In this document: positions 25,674 through 34,842 of the stretch, piece after piece
Layout: every line of letters starts with the position of its first letter
Numbering within the stretch: the stretch's first letter is position 1
NCBI RefSeq assembly: GCF_000374365.1
Contig: NZ_KB894122.1
Coordinates: 1-64,000, forward strand
Origin: Bacteroides gallinarum DSM 18171 = JCM 13658
GTDB lineage: Bacteria; Bacteroidota; Bacteroidia; Bacteroidales; Bacteroidaceae
Direction: 5' to 3'
DNA: 64,000 bases
Notes under the pieces: generated by a model
Seen by the model: the letters and a program-made list of their open reading frames with translations, nothing else
What the model was told of the DNA's origin: nothing
The model's database searches: none
Program-made: the position numbers and the translations under genes

Positions 25674-25819
25674 GATTTGGAAACGTAGGAAACTTTCAAA
25701 TTTAGCACAAAGAAGGCATAGTGGTTCTCACGCTATAGCGTGGGCTGCTATTACCATATCCGTGCTAAAGGTTTCCTACGACCTCCAAATCAGAATGTGG
25801 TAGCATTGCAGTTCCACGC
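25674..25819 (+). ncRNA. Candidate structured leader RNA
   Basis: GATTTGG (25674-25680) with CCAAATC (25785-25791), CGTAGGAAAC with GTTTCCTACG, and TTTAGCAC with GTGCTAAA form a long interrupted stem. The apex holds the palindrome CACGCTATAGCGTG. A competing pairing joins GCGTGGGCTGC (25738-25748) with GCAGTTCCACGC (25808-25819). Two exclusive folds in a 5' leader suggest a regulatory element. Part of the pattern recurs upstream of the OmpA-like gene (31984-32066). No known riboswitch class was recognised. Confidence 0.4.
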
Positions 25820-25871
25820 TTCGTGTTTTTATAAACTCATCTTGGAGCTGGGATGATAAAGTTTTAAACTC

Positions 25872-27929
25872 ATGGCACTGATAAATTGTAGTGAATGCGG
25901 AAACCAGATGTCCGACAAAGCTCAAAGTTGTCCAAAATGTGGTGCGCCCAATCCCAATGCATCTATGCGGATTCCGATGGGATTTTCCTTTAATCCATGC
26001 GCTTGGCATAGCGATGCACCTGCTGTATCGTCTTGCGTTACTTGTGGAAAAGCGATGTGTAAAAAATGTGTAGATTCAGCACCTTTTACATTAGACAATA
26101 AGCCGCAATGTAATGAATGTAGTTTGCAGATGTTAGCAGAGAACATAGCGGCCAATAAAAAAACGAAAGTCTGGTCTATTGTCAAACTTATATTCCTGTT
26201 GTTTTTCATGTCTATCGGACTTATGATGTATTTGTCAAATCCAAATGACATCATGAATGCGTGGATTTATGCAGGTCTTGGCGGACTTCCCTCGGCATTG
26301 AAAACCTTTGTGACCCGTTCAGCAGAAGAAAAATGGGCAGATGAAGCCATGTCCCGTGTAAATCCGAGTGAAGGATGTTTCCAACAAATGGTTGCTTTCA
26401 TCATCAAAATAATCTTTGCTTTTGTTTTCGCTCCGGTTGCTGCCATTTGGTTTACGATAAAGAACAGTATCGCTATCGCAAAATCCAGTCGTGCTATCAA
26501 GGCAGACCAAGAAGATTACGATACGATTCAGTCACGTATGCAAGAAATGGAACATCCTAACGAAGAACTTGCCACATATATCGGACAAGAGCCACAAATG
26601 GCAAGTCAGACTTCTGCCTATGCTCCAGTTCTACCGGAAATTCCAGTACAACAAGTCAGCCCTGATCAGATATCAACTGATGTAATACATGCACAACCCG
26701 CCCACACTTCTCAAACTCCCCCAGTTACATCGTCTTATCAAACACCGACATCACCAAAACGAAACAATGCTTTGGTTATTGGTATTGCTATAGGTGCGTT
26801 AGCACTTGTCGGGCTTATAGCCGGATATTTTATATGTTATGTTCCATATGCCAAAGACAGAGATGCGCTGCGCACCTACGTAGTTGCCAATAATGTATTT
26901 CTACGTTCGTCAAAAGTGGCGGGTGTAGAATATAATGTTTTGTCGAAAGTTCCTTACGGTTCCGAACTGATTACTTATTCAAAAGATTCGGAATGGGCAG
27001 AAATCAAGGTAAATGGTGTGGAAGGGTTTGTTGCCTCTCCATATTTGCTTGAATGGAATGATTTCAAATTGCTTAATGATGTATGGGGTAGCGCGGACAC
27101 GAAGGAGTATATCGAATCTTCCAAATGCCGCCTTGCAATACTCGACTACTGTAAACGCAATCTGTTTACTACAGGGAATGATGGTTGGCAGCTTTACACA
27201 TTGCAGAAGAATGTAAAGCCGAACAATGTTTTGTATCCTCGTTTAAACAACGGTTACGATAAGTTTACCGAATTTGCTTTTATCCTTAAAAACAACGCCA
27301 CGCAAGAACGACGGTTCGCCCTCTATTCTTTCGATGAAGAAACCGAAAAACCCATATTCCTATATGAGGAAAGTGCACCGGCAGAAGGCGAGATTAAGAA
27401 TGTGAGATACATCAATAGGAAAAATCAATATTATGTGACTTATACGGGAGGCAATATCATTTCCGCCACGAAGGAAACAAGTGTCCGGAGTAAAGTCAAA
27501 GAGCTAGCTCCTCCACCGCCGGAACAAGAAATATCGACGATAAAATATGTTCCTCCCGTCATAACAACCGAAGAGGTAAAGGTAGATAAAAAAGAGAACA
27601 TTGCGGACAACACCATTTATGAAACGGTGGAACAAATGCCAGAATTTCCTAATGGCGGAACAACCGGTCTGATGAATTTTATCGGCAAGAACTTAAGATA
27701 CCCCACCTATTGCAAAGAGGAAGGCATACAGGGTAGAGTGATTGTGGTATTTGTGGTAAACAAAGACGGCAGCACAAGCGATTTTAAAGTTGTATGGAGC
27801 GCGAATAAACATTTGGACAAAGAAGCGTTACGGGTATTGAGCGGTATGCCCAAATGGAAACCCGGAAAACAAAACGGAGTGCCCGTAAGAGTCAAGTGCA
27901 CTATTCCCATCAATTTTAAACTTTCATGA
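25872..27929 (+). CDS. Zinc-ribbon membrane protein with SH3-like and TonB C-terminal domains
   Basis: A 685-residue mosaic. An N-terminal zinc ribbon (CSECGNQMSDKAQSCPKCG, 7-25) is followed by a B-box-like cluster (CAWH..C..CGKAMCKKCVD..C..C, about 42-82), two hydrophobic stretches (about 98-118 and 172-200), a Pro/Gln/Thr-rich linker, another membrane helix (about 296-322), an SH3-like domain with VFLRSSKV and GYVA-like turns (about 335-385), and a C-terminal TonB-type domain (MPEFPNGGTTGLMNFIGKNLRYP to GVPVRVKCTIPINF, about 595-685). The layout suggests a cytoplasmic zinc sensor joined to a periplasmic, cell-wall- or TonB-box-interacting end. It overlaps the L,D-transpeptidase gene by four bases, linking it to peptidoglycan. 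Function otherwise unknown. Confidence 0.82.
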   Translation: MALINCSECGNQMSDKAQSCPKCGAPNPNASMRIPMGFSFNPCAWHSDAPAVSSCVTCGKAMCKKCVDSAPFTLDNKPQCNECSLQMLAENIAANKKTKVWSIVKLIFLLFFMSIGLMMYLSNPNDIMNAWIYAGLGGLPSALKTFVTRSAEEKWADEAMSRVNPSEGCFQQMVAFIIKIIFAFVFAPVAAIWFTIKNSIAIAKSSRAIKADQEDYDTIQSRMQEMEHPNEELATYIGQEPQMASQTSAYAPVLPEIPVQQVSPDQISTDVIHAQPAHTSQTPPVTSSYQTPTSPKRNNALVIGIAIGALALVGLIAGYFICYVPYAKDRDALRTYVVANNVFLRSSKVAGVEYNVLSKVPYGSELITYSKDSEWAEIKVNGVEGFVASPYLLEWNDFKLLNDVWGSADTKEYIESSKCRLAILDYCKRNLFTTGNDGWQLYTLQKNVKPNNVLYPRLNNGYDKFTEFAFILKNNATQERRFALYSFDEETEKPIFLYEESAPAEGEIKNVRYINRKNQYYVTYTGGNIISATKETSVRSKVKELAPPPPEQEISTIKYVPPVITTEEVKVDKKENIADNTIYETVEQMPEFPNGGTTGLMNFIGKNLRYPTYCKEEGIQGRVIVVFVVNKDGSTSDFKVVWSANKHLDKEALRVLSGMPKWKPGKQNGVPVRVKCTIPINFKLS

Positions 27930-28474
27930 AAACTGCGTTAAGAATATTTTTACTATTGGTATGTTGCTTCTGTACATGGTTGGTATGTAGTTATCACCAT
28001 CAACAGATTATCTCTAAAATTGAAAATGCCAACATCATAGTCATCTCCAAGCAGGACATGCAACTAAATCTGATTTCCTACAAAGGAGATACATTGTTTT
28101 GCGCTCCTATTGCAGTAGGAAAGGCTTACGGGAACAAACAAAAGCAAGGAGATATGCGTACTCCGGAAGGAGTTTTTAAAATTGTTGATATTCAAAATGC
28201 CTCTGAATGGACGCATGATTTTCACGACGGTAAAGGGGAAATAAAGGGAGCATACGGAAAACACTTCATACGCTTGAAAGTACCCGGACATAAGGGAATA
28301 GGCATTCACGGAACACATGCCCCTGAAAGTATCGGAAGTAGAGCAACAGAAGGATGTATTCGGTTAAATAACGACGATTTGGAGCGGCTGGTAACTTTAA
28401 TATATCCCCCGCTAACAGTTGTTATTACTCCGTCCGTAATGGATGAAAGCCAAAACTTGAAAAATCAGGAATAA
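27926..28474 (+). CDS. L,D-transpeptidase (YkuD domain)
   Basis: A 182-residue protein with an N-terminal membrane anchor or signal (about 4-22, with Cys at 13, 14 and 21) and a YkuD domain. The catalytic signature is HGTHAPESIGSRATEGCIRLNNDD (His about 129, Cys about 146). Upstream KQDMQLNLI, GKAYGNKQKQGDMRTPEGVFKI is typical. The enzyme would form 3-3 crosslinks or attach proteins to peptidoglycan through a Cys acyl-enzyme in the periplasm. The ATGA overlap with the upstream gene implies co-expression. Confidence 0.92.
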   Translation: MKTALRIFLLLVCCFCTWLVCSYHHQQIISKIENANIIVISKQDMQLNLISYKGDTLFCAPIAVGKAYGNKQKQGDMRTPEGVFKIVDIQNASEWTHDFHDGKGEIKGAYGKHFIRLKVPGHKGIGIHGTHAPESIGSRATEGCIRLNNDDLERLVTLIYPPLTVVITPSVMDESQNLKNQE

Positions 28475-28507
28475 GACATACTTAAAAATTATTCTCTGTA
28501 AACAAAA

Positions 28508-28548
28508 AACATCGGGGAAACTTGAAATCATCCCGATGTTTTTTGTTT
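28508..28548 (+). terminator. Intrinsic terminator after the L,D-transpeptidase
   Basis: AACATCGGG and CCCGATGTT pair around a loop and are followed by TTTTTTGTTT, about 35 bases after the stop. Confidence 0.8.
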
Positions 28549-28644
28549 ACTTGTTGAAAATCTCCATTTTAATAGCTTACGGTCGTTGCTGTTTCCCTCC
28601 AATACTTTCATCTGTTGAATGGCTATCTGATTGAGCTTAACCAA

Positions 28645-29163
28645 CCCAGCGGGTCGAAGTTCTCCATATTGCATACCGTGATACAGTTGTCGAAACGGTC
28701 GCGGACAACCTCATACTCCACTTCCTTCCAACCGCGCAACGACTTCTCCACCAGTACTTGCGGGGAGAAAGAAAAGCCTCCTCTACCAGCACATTCAACT
28801 CTTCCTCGTTGTCGCAGAAACCGGAACCCAGTCCGCCGAGCGCATAGGCGGTGCGTACAATGACCGGATAACCCAACTCCGCGGCGGTACGACGGGCATC
28901 CGCAGCATTCTCCACCGCCTCGCTCCGGATAGTCTTTACATCGATTTCGTTCAGCTTCCGCACGAATATCTCACGGTCTTCCGTATCGATGATAGCCTGC
29001 ACGGGAGTACCGAGCATTTTTACTCCGTATTTCTCAAAAACTCCCTCCTTATAGAGCGCCACACCGCAGTTCAGCGCCGTCTGCCCGCCGAAAGCGAGCA
29101 TGACACCGTCGGGACGCTCTTTCTCGATAACCTTCTCTACGAAATAAGGGGTAACGGCTAGAA
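28645..29163 (-). pseudogene. carB: carB fragment (carbamoyl-phosphate synthase large subunit)
   Basis: About 170 residues of the N-terminal ATP-grasp region of Car[76 protein letters not shown] frameshift near 28770 breaks the frame, and the true continuation ([27 protein letters not shown]) follows in another frame. Both ends are cut: the preATP-grasp start and more than 800 residues are missing. It is a stray piece between accessory genes, not a working enzyme. Confidence 0.85.
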
Positions 29164-29400
29164 AGTAAATCTGAAAAGACATTTTTGTACCAAAAAAGTA
29201 AAACAAATCACCTTTTTAGATGCAAATAATAGTATATGCGTAAAGATGAGTGAATTTGAGCATTTTCACTGAATGTCAGTTGATTTGGCTTTGATTGGCA
29301 CAAAATGGCATAAGAGTAGAAAAACGGTTTTAGGCAGCTTACAGCAGAAGATGCTTTTCCAAACCATTACCTGTAATCAATCAGATTATTTCTTTTTTCC

Positions 29401-29408
29401 TATTTTTG
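29401..29408 (+). promoter_or_regulatory. -7 box of the TonB-C/WG gene
   Basis: TATTTTTG lies 24 bases before the Met at 29433 and only 12 before the Met at 29421, which argues for the second Met as start. The 29164-29400 stretch otherwise shows no gene. Confidence 0.5.
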
Positions 29409-29432
29409 TAATATCACAAAATGTATTGCGTC

Positions 29433-31223
29433 ATGAAAAGATTATTCGTCCTCATACTTTTATTTGCAACTATTTGCTTTATCCAAGCACAAGAAAATAT
29501 AGTTGAAGATACTCTTGTCTTATTGGAAAACAAGATTTGGCAAGCACAGTTACCTGATGGAAAACAGTATTCATCGGAAATGGAATTTCGCGATGCTATT
29601 TGGACATCCACATTCCTATACAACGGGCAAGTAAAGACTCTTGAAACCTCTTACGAGATATGCGGTGACACTATCAAAACGTATGACCGCAAACAATATA
29701 AAATCCTCGAGCTTTCCGACAGCACATTGGTTATTCAGTATTTGCCGGAAAGACTGGCAATAGGCGTTGGAGCAGTAAAGTATATCAATACCATTAACTC
29801 CCCCGTAAAGATGCAAGAAAATGAAGACCGCCTGGACAGCATTTGGCGGAAAGAAGATATATATAGTAAAGGGCTTTCTTTCATAGAGCAAGGTATAGAT
29901 ACGACTGGTATAGAAGCCCCTCAATGGGCTAAATGGAATGATTTGGAAGATTATTTCACTGCCCGAATGGAATATCCGGTACATCTCTTGGAAAAGAATC
30001 AAGCCGGATACTCCATAGTCATGTTCTCCCTCGATACTTTGGGACTGCCACGAGGTGTCAATATCTTGACAACCAAACATAAGGACTTCGACAAGGAAGT
30101 AATAAGGCTGGTTAGGGAACTTCCCCATTGCCTGCCATGTCGGGATAAGGAAGGCAAACGGATGGAATGCCTATACACTGTATATGTGCCCTTTCTGCCG
30201 CAACATTACAGAAATAGAGTAAAAGCGGACAGCATTCGGGAAGAAGAATTGAAACATAGCTTCGTGACATGGGAATCTCCATCGCGTTTCCGAGATGGCA
30301 GTCCGTTTGCCGTAACCGATTATATCAACGAGCGGCTTACATATAACCCGAAACTACTGGGTGACCAAAAACAAATCAGAGGAATCTATAGGATACGAAT
30401 CAATTCGTATGGAGAAGTGACGGAGGCTGAAATTTTCCGGAGTTGCGGCATTCCTGCATGGGACGCTCAGGTAATGGACATTATCAAAGGTATGCCCCGG
30501 TGGATTCCGGAAGTCAGTTATTATGGGAAAGGAAGATACCGAAGCTCGGTTTGGACTGTTCCTGTTATGTTAAAAAATGACAGTTTGATAACTCAACATA
30601 AATCTCCCAATGAAGTTCATGATTACAATTGGCTCATAAAAACTTTGAGCAAATCATGTAAATACCCAGTAAGATTACAGAAAAAGGAACAAGAGGGAAT
30701 ACTTCGTGTGGCATACGAGATAGACAGTAACGGATATATTATCAATCCTGCAATAATTTATTGCGACAATCAGAAGTTCAAGAAGACTGTATTGGATGCT
30801 TTCAAAGCAGTCATTGACCGCCCTACCATATTACAGACAGGAAGGGACACGCTTCTTTTTCAGTTCAAATTGGATACTCCGACAACTCCTGTGCATCCTC
30901 ATGCAGATGTTTTAATATTTGGTTATTCAACTTGTGATGTTCCTGTTTTAATGCGATATGAGAAATTACTAATAGCACATACCAACGAAAAGCGGTTGGA
31001 AGTTGGTGCTCCCGTATGTTACTTGAACGAACGTGGAGATACCATTGTTCCGTATGGCAAATATAGGTTCTGTCAAACGGACACGATACAAAACATAGGT
31101 TTTGTATATGAAAATAAACCTGATGCAAAAATAGTTTGCATAGACGTGGAAGGGCGTAAGTTGTTTAATGTATTCAAATATGACAACGGAGTGGATTATG
31201 CCAGAGAAGTTTTTTTCGTATAA
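29433..31223 (+). CDS. Exported protein with TonB-C-like repeats; frameshifted before its C-terminal tail
   Basis: From the Met at 29433 the protein has 596 residues, beginning with a signal peptide (KRLFVLILLFATICFIQAQ). Several segments look like TonB C-terminal modules: ARMEYPVHLLEKNQAGYSIVMFSLDTLG, YINERLTYNPKLLGDQKQIRGIYRIRINSYGEV...MPRWIPEV, and SCKYPVRLQKKEQEGILRVAYEIDSNGYI. After VDYAREVFFV it stops, but WG-repeat-like sequence continues in the -1 frame. The break lies on T TTT TTC, a canonical slippery heptamer in phase, so either slippage or loss of one T from a homopolymer explains it. It probably acts in the periplasm or outer membrane; the role is unknown. Confidence 0.75.
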   Translation: MKRLFVLILLFATICFIQAQENIVEDTLVLLENKIWQAQLPDGKQYSSEMEFRDAIWTSTFLYNGQVKTLETSYEICGDTIKTYDRKQYKILELSDSTLVIQYLPERLAIGVGAVKYINTINSPVKMQENEDRLDSIWRKEDIYSKGLSFIEQGIDTTGIEAPQWAKWNDLEDYFTARMEYPVHLLEKNQAGYSIVMFSLDTLGLPRGVNILTTKHKDFDKEVIRLVRELPHCLPCRDKEGKRMECLYTVYVPFLPQHYRNRVKADSIREEELKHSFVTWESPSRFRDGSPFAVTDYINERLTYNPKLLGDQKQIRGIYRIRINSYGEVTEAEIFRSCGIPAWDAQVMDIIKGMPRWIPEVSYYGKGRYRSSVWTVPVMLKNDSLITQHKSPNEVHDYNWLIKTLSKSCKYPVRLQKKEQEGILRVAYEIDSNGYIINPAIIYCDNQKFKKTVLDAFKAVIDRPTILQTGRDTLLFQFKLDTPTTPVHPHADVLIFGYSTCDVPVLMRYEKLLIAHTNEKRLEVGAPVCYLNERGDTIVPYGKYRFCQTDTIQNIGFVYENKPDAKIVCIDVEGRKLFNVFKYDNGVDYAREVFFV

Positions 31224-31438
31224 TAGATGATAAAGGGCTAATAGGGTTTGCGGATACATTAGGTAATATAGTCATCAAAACTCAATTCAAATTTGCTTTT
31301 CCATTCGAGAACGGCAAAGCGAAGGTTACATTTTCCGGCAAAAATAAGGAAATTCCCGATTCTAATGGAGAAAAACACTATTGGGATAGTTCTGAGTGGT
31401 ATTATATAAATAAAAACGGTAAAATAATTAATAAGTAG
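31216..31438 (+). pseudogene. Out-of-frame WG-repeat tail of the preceding gene
   Basis: In the -1 frame relative to the 29433 gene the sequence reads RIIDDKGLIGFADTLGNIVI, KFAFPFENGKAKVTF and WYYINKNGKIINK to a stop at 31438. The G-x-A-D-x-x-G and F-x-N-G-x-A-x-V patterns are those of WG repeats. It is the natural C-terminus of the upstream protein, reachable only by frameshifting. Confidence 0.7.
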
Positions 31439-31443
31439 AGGTG

Positions 31444-31497
31444 TATGAAGAATCTGATTTATTTATTCGTCCTTTTGTCCGTTGGGTCGCTGAAATA
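31444..31497 (+). pseudogene. Vestigial signal-peptide ORF
   Basis: ATG followed by NLIYLFVLLSVGS, then a stop after 17 codons. It looks like the severed start of an exported protein. The 31498-31940 stretch after it shows no defensible gene; a minus-strand frame at 31896-31630 is low-complexity and aromatic-rich. Confidence 0.3.
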
Positions 31498-31983
31498 GAA
31501 TGAGGACATTGATTTTCCTCTTTCTCGGTCGTAAATAGAGAAGTACGAAAGCCGTGTGCGTATCCAACGGCTTCCCAATGCTGCCGTTATACATTCGGAC
31601 GCTTACAAGATTCGTATCCGACAATCTGTTTACTCGCCCTTGACCCCAAAAATTACATTGGATGTAAAACTCAATATATATAAACCGGCTAGTAAGAACG
31701 AGATTACTGCCTTTTTCTTATCATGATACAAGAGTGGAAAGAAATATCGTACATAAAAATCCATCAAAATTTGCTGATTATTGAAAAAATATATTCCTTT
31801 GCAAATCTTATAGTTTTTCTTCCAAAAAAATGCTATAAGACAATAATGTACGAAGAGCGTTTTTAGTGATATTATTCTTGTTTCGAAAATCGCCAATTTT
31901 CACAACCATTCAAGAAGAATAGACAATAAAACGCTCACCTCTTTTGGTATATGCACATCCCCCAGGGAAAGGTATATCTAAAG

Positions 31984-32066
31984 GGCGTGGGTTGTCTATG
32001 CGTCGTTTGAATGGTGGGTGTTTGGCGATACCTCGAAACAAATGGTGCACTAAGATAGTTCCCACG
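31984..32066 (+). ncRNA. Possible structured leader of the OmpA-like gene
   Basis: GCGTGGG near 31984 can pair with CCCACGC near 32056-32066, followed by CTTCTTTTTTATTATTT. The GCGTGGG...TTCCCACGCTTC arrangement and the distance to the start resemble the leader at 25674-25819. Only a similarity by eye. Confidence 0.3.
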
Positions 32067-32120
32067 CTTCTTTTTTATTATTTAAAATCCATCTGGGAAT
32101 TATGGGCATTTTTTATTCAA

Positions 32121-33362
32121 ATGGCAAATAAATATTTGGTGTTTATTGTGTTATGTTTCTGTTATACGATGGGGGCTGCACAACCTGTCGCCAGCAAGGC
32201 TGACAGAATCAGATTTGGTGTCAAAGGGGGAGTTCATTTTTCCAGCACGCATTATTCCAGTCTTGACCAATACGATGCGGGAGGGATAAGCAGCGGTTTG
32301 GGCGGATTTTTTGCCGAATTTGACTTGGGTGCAAAACGGCGTTTCACGCTTCGCCCGGAAATATTGTTTCTGCGTCGCGGTTCGGAGGTTAACGGAACGG
32401 ATGTTTACGGTGAGGATTTCAACTATCGGCTGAAAGCCAAATATACGGATATCCGACTGCCGATCATCTATAATTTCAGCAATCCGGACAAGGTGAGTCC
32501 GTATGTCTATGTTGCTCCTGTTCTGAGTATTGCACGGGGCGGAAATATAGACTATACAACCTACATGATGGACGAGCCGGAACCGTGGCCCACCGTGGAT
32601 GCCAGTACAGCTAACCTTTCCAAATTCGATTTTAGCGCTGCCGCTGGTATCGGTCTGCGGATTCCGGTACGAATAAACGAGTCCAAAAGATTACATCTGT
32701 CGTTGGAAGCCAACTACCAGTACGGATTTACCGATACATACGGCAGTAAGGAAAAAGACGGAAAGGCCATCGCCTTGAATCGCAATGTTTACAATATTAC
32801 GGGGACCCGGAAAAATCGTGGATTTGAAATATCGGCTTCCGTATCCGTCCCTATGAGCATCTTCAAGAAGACAAAGAAAAAGGTTGTGGCGCCGACATAT
32901 ACCCCTGCTCCGGTATTGGAAAAAGAGCCAGAACCCATAGTGGAGAAAAAAGCGGAGGAAAAACCTTGCTATACTCTGGACGAAATCATGCAGTTGCTTG
33001 AAGACGGACAGCCTATTGTAGGAAAAACTATCTGTGCCATAGAGCAGATAAATTTTGCTTTCGGGAAAAGCGATATCGATAGGGAATCGTACGGGTATTT
33101 GGACAAAATCGTGGCATTGATGCAACAAAGCAATATCCGCATGGAAATCAAAGGACACACGGACAATGTAGGAAGTGAGAGTTTTAATCTTGAGTTGTCC
33201 AAAAAAAGAGCCATGGCCGTATATGCCTATCTGGTGAAGAAGGGAGTCAATGCGGACAGATTGTCATACAGTTATTATGGCATGGGCAAACCCATTACAA
33301 GCAACGACACGGAAGAAGGAAGAAAAGTGAACCGCCGTGTGGAGTTTGAAATATTAAACTAA
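32121..33362 (+). CDS. OmpA-family outer-membrane protein
   Basis: With the Met at 32121 the protein has 413 residues and a clear signal peptide (YLVFIVLCFCYTMGAAQ). An N-terminal beta-barrel (about 30-240, starting RFGVKGGVHFSSTHYS) is followed by a Pro/Glu/Lys linker and an OmpA C-terminal peptidoglycan-binding domain (INFAFGKSDID, MEIKGHTDNVGSESFNLELSKKRAMAVYAYLV, ADRLSYSYYGMGKPITSNDTEEGRKVNRRVEF). The open frame extends 177 bases upstream, but only this start gives a signal peptide. It anchors the outer membrane to the wall. The following lipoprotein gene begins 28 bases later, so they form an operon. Confidence 0.9.
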   Translation: MANKYLVFIVLCFCYTMGAAQPVASKADRIRFGVKGGVHFSSTHYSSLDQYDAGGISSGLGGFFAEFDLGAKRRFTLRPEILFLRRGSEVNGTDVYGEDFNYRLKAKYTDIRLPIIYNFSNPDKVSPYVYVAPVLSIARGGNIDYTTYMMDEPEPWPTVDASTANLSKFDFSAAAGIGLRIPVRINESKRLHLSLEANYQYGFTDTYGSKEKDGKAIALNRNVYNITGTRKNRGFEISASVSVPMSIFKKTKKKVVAPTYTPAPVLEKEPEPIVEKKAEEKPCYTLDEIMQLLEDGQPIVGKTICAIEQINFAFGKSDIDRESYGYLDKIVALMQQSNIRMEIKGHTDNVGSESFNLELSKKRAMAVYAYLVKKGVNADRLSYSYYGMGKPITSNDTEEGRKVNRRVEFEILN

Positions 33363-33390
33363 TGAAACTAAAACAATAGAACAAATATTT

Positions 33391-34662
33391 ATGGAAATAA
33401 AAAATATGAGACGGATCAGATTATGCATGTTGCTGCTTTTCTGCACAGCCATGATATCAAGTTGTATTTCCGAGGGAGATGAGACCTATGTACTTGAGGA
33501 ACCCACCCTCAAAGCCTCTCAAATGATTATAGGGAGCTGGAAGAAAACAGCGACGAAGATTATGGATGAGGAGGGAAACGAAATCAAGAACCCTGTGATA
33601 GATGAAGAAATGGAAAACATTCCCGACATCGCGTTCGGTGAAAATGGAAATTATACCGTAACCTACCCTGACGGCAATACAGATACGGGGTCATGGAATA
33701 TCTCCGATGACGAGAGCCACATTTATTTCGGGGATATAAGTTGGGAGATTTATTCATTCGGAGAAAACAGGCTGGTCATTATCTACCAGTACTATTATGA
33801 GGGGGAATATTACTATATCATGTACATCTTTGACAGGACATCTTATCCGGAAGAAAAGCCCGGGGACGGTGAAATCCCCGAAATCGGAGATATATCCGAC
33901 AATAACCCGTATAAACCTTGGGAGGGACGCTTGGTATCAAAAATTACATTGACACGCCGTTATACCAGGGACAATACAACAAGCAAGACTGTTTATCTGT
34001 TCCAGTATGATAAGAAGTCCCGTATCATAGAATATACGGAGCAGAATTATAATATGGTAAACAATACTGTGGCAAATTCGGACAAGTTCAATTTCATTTA
34101 TGATGACAGCAAGGTCTACCTGTATCATAACGGTGAACTGATGAATACCGGCATTATCGGCAAGAACGGTTATCTGAGCACACTGTATGAAGGTAACTCC
34201 ACAGAGGTAAACAGTACATTTACATACGATTCCGACGGATATGTCACTTACTTGAAAACAGGCAATCAAGAATGGACTCCTTCTTACGGCAGAAGTTCCT
34301 GGGTAGGACAAAAGAATATGACTTCTCCCCAAAAGGACGGTGATCAGTTAAGTTATGGGACAGATGCCATGAATAATGTTTCCGTTGATTTCAATGGGTT
34401 AATGACAACTTGTTATCAATGGGAATGGTTCATGCATTATGACTTTTCCGGGGTTGTTTTAGGGTTGTTCAATTTTTATGGAAAGCGAACCTTTGAAGTA
34501 GCAAGTAAGGTTGTAAGAGGTACATACTGGACGGATCAGATGACAGACTGGAGGACAATCAATGATCCGGATAGTAATTACATTCCTACCCTTTATCAGA
34601 TTACGAGGACCGGGTTGAATAATCCGTTCGTCGCAACATACGAAATAGAATATTATCAATGA
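33391..34662 (+). CDS. Lipoprotein with lipocalin-like N-terminal domain
   Basis: A 423-residue protein with a lipoprotein signal (LCMLLLFCTAMISSC, lipidated Cys about 30; the Met at 33406 is an equally possible start). Residues about 45-155 (LKASQMIIGSWKKTATKIMDEEGNE, YTVTYPDGNTDTGSWNISDDESHIYF, WEIYSFGENRLVIIYQYY) resemble the lipocalin-like domains of Bacteroides lipoproteins. The remaining about 260 residues (KITLTRRYTRDN, DKFNFIYDDSKVYLYHNGEL) look like RHS/YD-type or DUF4595-like beta-strands. Probably on the cell surface or periplasmic face. It follows the OmpA-type gene. Confidence 0.75.
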   Translation: MEIKNMRRIRLCMLLLFCTAMISSCISEGDETYVLEEPTLKASQMIIGSWKKTATKIMDEEGNEIKNPVIDEEMENIPDIAFGENGNYTVTYPDGNTDTGSWNISDDESHIYFGDISWEIYSFGENRLVIIYQYYYEGEYYYIMYIFDRTSYPEEKPGDGEIPEIGDISDNNPYKPWEGRLVSKITLTRRYTRDNTTSKTVYLFQYDKKSRIIEYTEQNYNMVNNTVANSDKFNFIYDDSKVYLYHNGELMNTGIIGKNGYLSTLYEGNSTEVNSTFTYDSDGYVTYLKTGNQEWTPSYGRSSWVGQKNMTSPQKDGDQLSYGTDAMNNVSVDFNGLMTTCYQWEWFMHYDFSGVVLGLFNFYGKRTFEVASKVVRGTYWTDQMTDWRTINDPDSNYIPTLYQITRTGLNNPFVATYEIEYYQ

Positions 34663-34794
34663 GTGGAAAGAGGAAGCGGCTTTGAAAAAGCATAGTTCCT
34701 TTTGCCCGCAACCTTCGATGAAAAGAGGTATCAAAACCCAATTTTAGAGAAAATGAACTTTTAATCTGGAACTCGATACCCTTTATAAGTAATA

Positions 34795-34842
34795 AAAAGA
34801 ACTGTATCAACTCTACTTTCAGAGTAACGATACGGTTCTTTT
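34795..34842 (+). terminator. Intrinsic terminator of the OmpA/lipoprotein operon
   Basis: AAAAGAACTGTATC pairs with GATACGGTTCTTTT, with inner ACTCT/AGAGT, followed by T-rich sequence. Confidence 0.7.

Noticed and set aside
31630-31896. 88-codon minus-strand frame
   Set aside because: Aromatic-rich and AT-driven, without promoter or family resemblance.
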